From contig CANIAP010000008.1 of assembly GCA_947465765.1 (NCBI GenBank), positions 1-64,000 of the forward strand: DNA of 64,000 nt, given 5' to 3'. This DNA is from a bacterium (GTDB taxonomy: Bacteria > Margulisbacteria > Marinamargulisbacteria > SXXA01). The notes under the pieces are model-generated. The model was not told the origin of the DNA and searched no databases. It saw nothing but the letters and a program-made list of their open reading frames with translations. Shown here in pieces: positions 59,399 through 64,000 of the stretch (its first letter is position 1; the number at the start of each line of letters is the position of its first letter). The position numbers were made by a program, and so were the translations under genes.

Positions 59399-60340
59399 TT
59401 AAAAAATCCGCCCCGTCCGACTCGTCTCTAATATAGTTAAATCCGGCACCGTCGGCATCGGCCGATGCCGACGGTGCCTCAAAACGATTTTGATATGACG
59501 AAGTGCTGAAAAAATAGCACCGATATCCGCCCACTGCAGAGTCACTAGCTTCAGGGCTATCGTGGCAAAATGACTGACTAACAACCGAGTCGACGTTAAA
59601 TTCCGCCACATAAACAAATAATGATTTCGACGATGGATCTTGGCCACCTGCGACTGCGAAAATAAGCGCCCAATGGTCGCCTGATGGTCGTGCAAAATGG
59701 TGCCCAACGGCATGTACCATGACGCCCACCCGCGTTGCCACGCGCGATACGACAAATCCAAGTCTTCGAAATAAAACGGCGAGAAAAGCGGATCAAATCC
59801 ACCTAAAGCAAAGTATCGATCCCGGCGTACCGCCATGGCACCGCCGCAGGCCCATAAAATAGGACGTGACTCCGCGATGTCCACCGACTCCGGAGGATAC
59901 GACTCGGGGGTGAGCCATCCGCCTTTAAAATAACCCCATGTAATCGATTCAAACGCATTGTCTTTACTGGGCCGAATAATCGTCGGGACGATGGCAAATA
60001 TATCCGGACAAGCCAACTCATCCAACAAACGCGATAGATCCAGGTCCGATATCTTCATGTCGTTGTTCAAAAAAAACAAGATTTCGGATGTCGCCGCTAA
60101 GGCACCTCGGTGGGCTGTAACCGAAAATCCGCGATTCTGTAAACTCTTAACCACTTTGACACTGGGAAAGTGTTCCGCCATCCACTCCGCTGTGTCGTCA
60201 TCGCTTCCATCGTCCGAGACAATCCATTCAATCGTTGGCGACTCTAAGGCCCGAAGATTATGGGCCAATGTCTGGGCCAATAAATGGCGACCGTTATAGG
60301 TTGGGATAATAATGGAAATCGATGGGGCAGACGTCGTCAT
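59399..60340 (-). CDS. Glycosyltransferase family 2 (rhamnosyltransferase-like)
   Basis: The 313-aa enzyme has the GT-A fold: ISIIIPTYNGRHLLAQTLA, IEWIVSDDGSDDDTAEWM, EILFFLNNDMKISDLDL (DxD-like acidic motif), WACGGAMAVRRDRYFALGGF, SPFYFEDLDLSYRAWQRGW (catalytic Asp region) and ILHDHQATIGRLF. This style is common in enzymes that add rhamnose or other sugars to O-antigen-type polymers. ATG at 60340 overlaps the GT9 stop by 4 nt (ATGA). The C-terminal helix (FATIALKLVTLQWADIGAIF) is hydrophobic and may associate with the inner membrane. Confidence 0.92.
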   Translation of the reverse strand: MTTSAPSISIIIPTYNGRHLLAQTLAHNLRALESPTIEWIVSDDGSDDDTAEWMAEHFPSVKVVKSLQNRGFSVTAHRGALAATSEILFFLNNDMKISDLDLSRLLDELACPDIFAIVPTIIRPSKDNAFESITWGYFKGGWLTPESYPPESVDIAESRPILWACGGAMAVRRDRYFALGGFDPLFSPFYFEDLDLSYRAWQRGWASWYMPLGTILHDHQATIGRLFSQSQVAKIHRRNHYLFMWRNLTSTRLLVSHFATIALKLVTLQWADIGAIFSALRHIKIVLRHRRHRPMPTVPDLTILETSRTGRIF

Positions 60341-61668
60341 AAATCTAACGACAATCTTCGTACCGCTGGCAAAAAATGAATCAAATTAGAGGCCCAAATC
60401 CGAGCAATCCACAATTTCAACGACCCCCGACGATGAGGCACCAGCACCCAATTGATATTTCCCGCCACCATTCGATTTTTAAGTTTATTAATCGACGCCT
60501 TCGGATCTAAATGAATGGCATTCGATGCAAATGGCACTTGGGCAAGCACCGCCTCAAATATGGACGCATCACAATAGATGCCGGCTTGATGCCCGACCAA
60601 GTCCCAATACGCACGTTGGCCTGCCAGCGTCCCGGTGGTCGTGCGGTCCAATTCACGAATTAAGGCCACCATCCGATCCGGGGAAATAAACTCCCGCCCG
60701 GGGCACGGACAGTGTAAGGGGACACACGAATCACGGCAGGCATTTTGCTGTTTATAAATCACATGGGGACTTAACCACGGCGCCCAATGAAAACAGTTTT
60801 GCGTTCGAGTGCGATAGATAACCACGGCCGGGCATTGAAACCCCGCCGCGATATGCGACAACCCTGAGTCTGGCCCCACAAAATAAGTGGCCTTTTTGAT
60901 TACAGCACTCACCTCTACTAGGGATGTCTTGCCGGCCAAATTAATGATCCGACCGTGGGTATTTATCCAGTCTAAAGTGGTCTCAGTCGCGTTAGCCACC
61001 ACTCCGCCGAGCAACACAAGCGGTGAGGGATCGAGGTCCAACATCGCCGTTAAAACCGGTTTAATTTCAGAATCAACCCAGCACTTCACCTTAGCGCCAG
61101 AATCAACCGCCACTACTCGATACGGAAAGTTCATGAATGGGTACTTCTCCGCCACGTCTGCCATTGCGGGATCCGATATCTGAAGCTGCAATCGGGAATC
61201 GGGTGCGCTAACGCCCAATGGCCCTAATAATGCCAAATTCATTTGCACTTTATGGCGATGATAATTCTGATAATTCAACCTTATAGAATGGGAATGGTAG
61301 AGCCAATTTCGCCACCCAATGGCATGCCCAATGCGCACTTTAATCCCCGCGGCTTTGGCTAAAACCGCATATCGGGGGTGCTCCCACAGATTAATCATGA
61401 CATCAAATTGATGAGATTTAAGGGCGGCTAAAACCTGTGTAAATTCGGGGGATCGCGTCGTTCCATCATACGGCTGAGTATCGGGTACAATGCCGGCTAC
61501 ATCCGGAATTTCAGTCAATAAGGCCACAAACGCAGGTCGTGCCAGAAAAAAAATTTGGGCCTCCGGATACTGGCGTTTTATGGGTTGAATTAATGCCGTT
61601 GCGGTAATTAAATCCCCCAACATATCCCCCCGAGCAATAAGGATTTTGGGCGACGGCGGAAGGCGCAC
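60337..61668 (-). CDS. Glycosyltransferase family 9 (heptosyltransferase-type)
   Basis: The 443-aa GT-B enzyme resembles ADP-heptose:LPS heptosyltransferases: KILIARGDMLGDLITATALI at the N-terminus, IRIGHAIGWRNWLYH-like segment, VAVDSGAKVKCW and PLVLLGGVV, and the acidic-site segment TYFVGPDSGLSHIAAGFQCPAVVIY, followed by a Cys-containing NACRDSCVPLHCPCPG stretch. GTG at 61668 comes 1 nt after the MFS stop. It is the first gene of the GT9-GT2 pair and would act at the inner face of the inner membrane on core or glycan acceptor. The donor is inferred, not proven. Confidence 0.9.
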   Translation of the reverse strand: MRLPPSPKILIARGDMLGDLITATALIQPIKRQYPEAQIFFLARPAFVALLTEIPDVAGIVPDTQPYDGTTRSPEFTQVLAALKSHQFDVMINLWEHPRYAVLAKAAGIKVRIGHAIGWRNWLYHSHSIRLNYQNYHRHKVQMNLALLGPLGVSAPDSRLQLQISDPAMADVAEKYPFMNFPYRVVAVDSGAKVKCWVDSEIKPVLTAMLDLDPSPLVLLGGVVANATETTLDWINTHGRIINLAGKTSLVEVSAVIKKATYFVGPDSGLSHIAAGFQCPAVVIYRTRTQNCFHWAPWLSPHVIYKQQNACRDSCVPLHCPCPGREFISPDRMVALIRELDRTTTGTLAGQRAYWDLVGHQAGIYCDASIFEAVLAQVPFASNAIHLDPKASINKLKNRMVAGNINWVLVPHRRGSLKLWIARIWASNLIHFLPAVRRLSLDL

Positions 61669-61669
61669 T

Positions 61670-63268
61670 TTATACCTTGTCCGAATCCGCTCGCAACGGA
61701 ATCTCAGGCATAAACATCACCACAATCACCGCCACAACCATGATTGACGTTCCCACCCAGAATACCTGATCGATCGCCCCACTGTACCCCAAACGAACCG
61801 AGACCAAATAATCGGGGAACGAATTTAACAACGTCTCCCTAGTAAAAATAGACACCGTCTGAAACTGTCCAATCAGTTCGAACTGCCGCGCTACCGTCAA
61901 TGTACTTTGGAGCAAATTACTATCGAGATGATTGAACCCCACATCGGGAAAGGCGCGGCGCATGGTCACCACAAACGGGTGCCCCCCCAAAAGATCGACC
62001 AGACCGGTCATTTTCATGTTCAGGACTCCACCCAAAATTGCGGTGCCGATTGTACCGCCTAAACTACGGAATAACTGGACCCCCGCCGTTACCTCCCCCA
62101 TGCGCCCACGATCAAAGGCGCTTTGTACAACCAGATTGATAATCGGAAAGGTCGTCCCCAACCCTGTGCCCAACATTGCCATAAAACAGACCAGTTCAAC
62201 CGGACGGGTATCGACCCCAATGTGGGTACACAACCACAAGGCGATGGTGGCCGTCACCACACCAAACACCAATATCGGTTTATATCGCCCCGTTCGACTG
62301 GTGATTTGGCCGCCAATAATTGATGAGGCCACCAATCCCAGCATCATGGGCATCATCATCAACCCCGATCGCGCAGGAGACACCCACAGAACCCCTTGTG
62401 CAAAAAAAGGAATAAACATAATCGCCGAATACATCGCCATCGCCGTCAAAAAAGCAATGGCAATCGACACCAAATACGCCCGATTTTTAAAGAGGGCTAA
62501 CGTCATAATAGGATCTGATACCGCCCGTTCCACCCGGATAAATAGAACCAGTGACGTAATCGCTATCGCTAGCAATCCAAGAATGGGGGTCGATATCCAG
62601 GGAAACTGACTTCCCCCCGACACCAATGCCAACAAAAACGGCAAAATCGCCATGGTTAATAACGCCGCACCTTTATAATCCACCGTTCGACGTGCCACTC
62701 GCGCAATTTTGGGGAGGCCCATCGCCAATACAAAAAAAGCCAACCCACCCAGCGGAATATTGATATAAAAAATCCATCGCCATGAGAAATAATTGGAAAT
62801 CCATCCCCCTAAAAAAGGGCCCATCACCGATGAAATACCAAAGGCCCCACCGATCCACCCTTGGTATCGGCCCCGTTGCGCTGGAGGAATAATATCCCCA
62901 ATGGTCGCCATCGCACTCACCATCATGGCCCCTCCACCAATCCCTTGGATACCTCGAAATATAATGAGCTGACCCATGGACAAGGCCATCCCGGACAACA
63001 CCGAGCCAATGAGAAACACGATAATGGCGATCAAATACATGCCCCGCCGACCCATCAAATCAGAGAGTTTCCCAAATACTGGCACCGTAATGGTGGACGC
63101 CAACATATAGGCGGTAAATACCCAACTGAGGTGGGATACACCGTTCAGGTCCGCCACAATCTGCGGCATCGCCGCGGAGACAATCGTTTGGTCCAACGAC
63201 GACAACATGATCGCCAAAATGACCCCAAATAATATCTGATTGCGATTAACGGGTGCGTGCGTATTCAT
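61670..63268 (-). CDS. DHA2-family (EmrB/QacA-type) MFS drug transporter
   Basis: The 532-aa protein has about 14 membrane helices, typical of DHA2 proton-antiport exporters. The N-terminal AIMLSSLDQTIVSAAMPQIV is the family TM1 motif (D in LDxTIV), then GKLSDLMGRRGMYL (motif A), RGIQGIGGGAMM and the antiporter motif ISSVMGPFLGGWI (motif C). The extended loop near the C-terminus (NMKMTGLVDLLGGHPFVV) is unusual in length. It is a single-component inner-membrane exporter unless an EmrA/TolC partner exists elsewhere. Its stop lies 1 nt before the GT9 start; a shared transcript is likely. Confidence 0.93.
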   Translation of the reverse strand: MNTHAPVNRNQILFGVILAIMLSSLDQTIVSAAMPQIVADLNGVSHLSWVFTAYMLASTITVPVFGKLSDLMGRRGMYLIAIIVFLIGSVLSGMALSMGQLIIFRGIQGIGGGAMMVSAMATIGDIIPPAQRGRYQGWIGGAFGISSVMGPFLGGWISNYFSWRWIFYINIPLGGLAFFVLAMGLPKIARVARRTVDYKGAALLTMAILPFLLALVSGGSQFPWISTPILGLLAIAITSLVLFIRVERAVSDPIMTLALFKNRAYLVSIAIAFLTAMAMYSAIMFIPFFAQGVLWVSPARSGLMMMPMMLGLVASSIIGGQITSRTGRYKPILVFGVVTATIALWLCTHIGVDTRPVELVCFMAMLGTGLGTTFPIINLVVQSAFDRGRMGEVTAGVQLFRSLGGTIGTAILGGVLNMKMTGLVDLLGGHPFVVTMRRAFPDVGFNHLDSNLLQSTLTVARQFELIGQFQTVSIFTRETLLNSFPDYLVSVRLGYSGAIDQVFWVGTSIMVVAVIVVMFMPEIPLRADSDKV

Positions 63269-63286
63269 AATGGAACAGTACCATCG

Positions 63287-63505
63287 TCATTGGACAGAAA
63301 TCCGTTGGGTATCGACCTGAACGACCTGCCCTTTGCGGATTTTACATTTTTTTCGGGTTTCAACGATGCCATCGACCGACACGATGCCTTCGGTAATAAA
63401 CAGTTTGGCTTGGCCGCCCGTGTCGCATAGACCAGCGACCTTCAGTAGCTTACTCAATTCAATATACTCGTCAGTTAGAACGTAAATATTTTCCATATCA
63501 GGCAT
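63287..63505 (-). CDS. S4-domain RNA-binding protein, YbcJ-like
   Basis: The 72-aa protein is essentially one S4 domain: EYIELSKLLKVAGLCDTGGQ, AKLFITEGIVSVDGIVETRK and KCKIRKGQVVQV. Small stand-alone S4 proteins of this kind (YbcJ/YaaA type) bind structured RNA and often act in ribosome maturation. The start is probably ATG at 63505 (or the in-frame ATG 9 nt downstream); no clear Shine-Dalgarno is visible. Confidence 0.9.
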   Translation of the reverse strand: MPDMENIYVLTDEYIELSKLLKVAGLCDTGGQAKLFITEGIVSVDGIVETRKKCKIRKGQVVQVDTQRISVQ

Positions 63506-63537
63506 GGTAACAAAACTTGCTGAAGATAGGTAACCCA

Positions 63538-63861
63538 GTGACGACGGAATACCAAGGCAATGCTATTATCCATCCCCAAATGAACCGTGAAATGGGATTT
63601 TATTTGCTGGTGCCCGGACTCTCCATCTACGCCGTCCTTATACTCGTGATTTATTGCTTCCCTGTCCTGGCCGCATACCGACACCTTTTAACAACGGATG
63701 ATGCCATCATGTATTCGTTTTTGGTGGTCTTTTTCTACCCCCTCTCTATGATATTGACCCGAATCGGAGATAACCATCTGAAGCTCTTCAATTGGAAATG
63801 GCTGTTTCCTTTGTCGTTAATCCCACTAGTGGGCGCGTTGGGTCTCATGGCGGGACTATAG
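63538..63861 (+). CDS. Small membrane protein of unknown function
   Basis: GTG at 63538 has AGG 7 nt upstream and gives 107 aa; the same frame is open to a TTG at 63517, and ATG at 63580 is also possible. Three membrane segments are visible (YLLVPGLSIYAVLILVIYCF, YSFLVVFFYPLSMILT, FPLSLIPLVGALGLMAGL). The pattern recalls short multi-pass proteins of unknown function (DUF5658-like in length), but no motif is decisive. It converges on ppc with its stop adjacent to the ppc stop. Confidence 0.65.
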   Translation: MTTEYQGNAIIHPQMNREMGFYLLVPGLSIYAVLILVIYCFPVLAAYRHLLTTDDAIMYSFLVVFFYPLSMILTRIGDNHLKLFNWKWLFPLSLIPLVGALGLMAGL

Positions 63862-64000
63862 TTAGCCCGTTCCACGTAATCCATTCGAAATCGCATTAAT
63901 CGTCATTAATCCCGTGACCAGCCAGGCGTCTTCATCCTCCCGATGCAGACGTCGCGCCGATCGCCATTCGGTCAGCGCATGGATCTGGAACCGGTGAAGC
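63862..64000 (-). CDS. ppc: Phosphoenolpyruvate carboxylase, C-terminal end (partial)
   Basis: The minus-strand frame ends TINAISNGLRGTG and a TAA (63862-63864), matching the PEP carboxylase C-terminus (TINGIAAGLRNTG). Upstream LHRFQIHALTEWRSARRL fits the preceding helix of the same family. The rest of the gene lies beyond the right edge. The enzyme makes oxaloacetate from phosphoenolpyruvate and bicarbonate to refill the citric-acid cycle. The last three residues are the conserved site region (usual NTG, here GTG), so one active-site-proximal residue differs. Confidence 0.82.
   Translation of the reverse strand, partial: LHRFQIHALTEWRSARRLHREDEDAWLVTGLMTINAISNGLRGTG

Noticed and set aside
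63475-63684. Minus-strand 69-codon frame opposite the small membrane protein
   Set aside because: It lies opposite a hydrophobic-helix gene and in front of the S4 gene, with no start signal or family features.

Overview
This window most likely comes from the chromosome of a diderm (outer-membrane) bacterium that I cannot assign to a phylum by eye. The outer-membrane lifestyle is supported by a 1786-aa signal-peptide-bearing beta-rich protein ending in Phe, a heptosyltransferase-type GT9 enzyme, and a surface-sugar locus containing pseudaminic-acid genes and two Leptospira-type LIC12162-family transferases. GatCAB, QueA, ferrochelatase, trigger factor/ClpP/ClpX, BolA and a PEP carboxylase end are ordinary bacterial housekeeping genes. 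Many starts are GTG or TTG, and neighbouring genes are repeatedly coupled by 4-nt ATGA/GTGA overlaps.

Layout. (1) 1-7.7 kb is an accessory zone. It holds a protein with an F-box-like N-terminus followed by exact 43-residue armadillo-type repeats (minus strand, running off the left edge), an unknown 622-aa protein with a C-terminal membrane anchor, and a large unknown gene broken by frame changes (4.07-7.64 kb). (2) 7.67-7.76 kb is a large nested hairpin that looks like a bidirectional terminator. (3) 7.76-26.44 kb is a six-gene, translationally coupled minus-strand operon led by a 4061-aa protein with a transglutaminase-like Cys-His-Asp domain. After it come a 1282-aa helical protein, a 312-aa helical protein, a small membrane-anchored coiled coil, a Pro-rich protein and a protein with degenerate acyltransferase-like blocks. 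I recognise no described system here; it is the best candidate for something new. (4) 26.6-38.4 kb carries gatB-gatA-gatC, an unknown 360-aa gene, the giant outer-membrane protein, queA and hemH, all minus. (5) 38.5-43.6 kb, plus strand: a ComEA/SLBB-type protein, tRNA-Gly(GCC), tig, clpP, clpX, an unknown gene and bolA. (6) 43.6-61.7 kb is a surface-polysaccharide island: LIC12162 transferase, a remnant RgpF gene, a HAD phosphatase, an epimerase/ATP-grasp fusion, a GNAT, then pseB-pseC-AKR-class III aminotransferase-pseI-cytidylyltransferase, a second LIC12162 transferase, GT2-like enzymes, a methyltransferase and a GT9. (7) 61.7-64 kb: a DHA2-type MFS exporter, an S4-domain protein, a small membrane protein and the 3' end of ppc.

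How it fits together: the island encodes the dehydratase, transaminase, synthase and cytidylyltransferase steps for a nonulosonic acid of the pseudaminic type (no pseG seen), extra tailoring enzymes and several glycosyl/sugar transferases that would place it in a surface glycan. The F-box/Arm protein and the giant operon suggest large protein-protein interaction machines, possibly in a host- or protist-associated bacterium, but that is inference.
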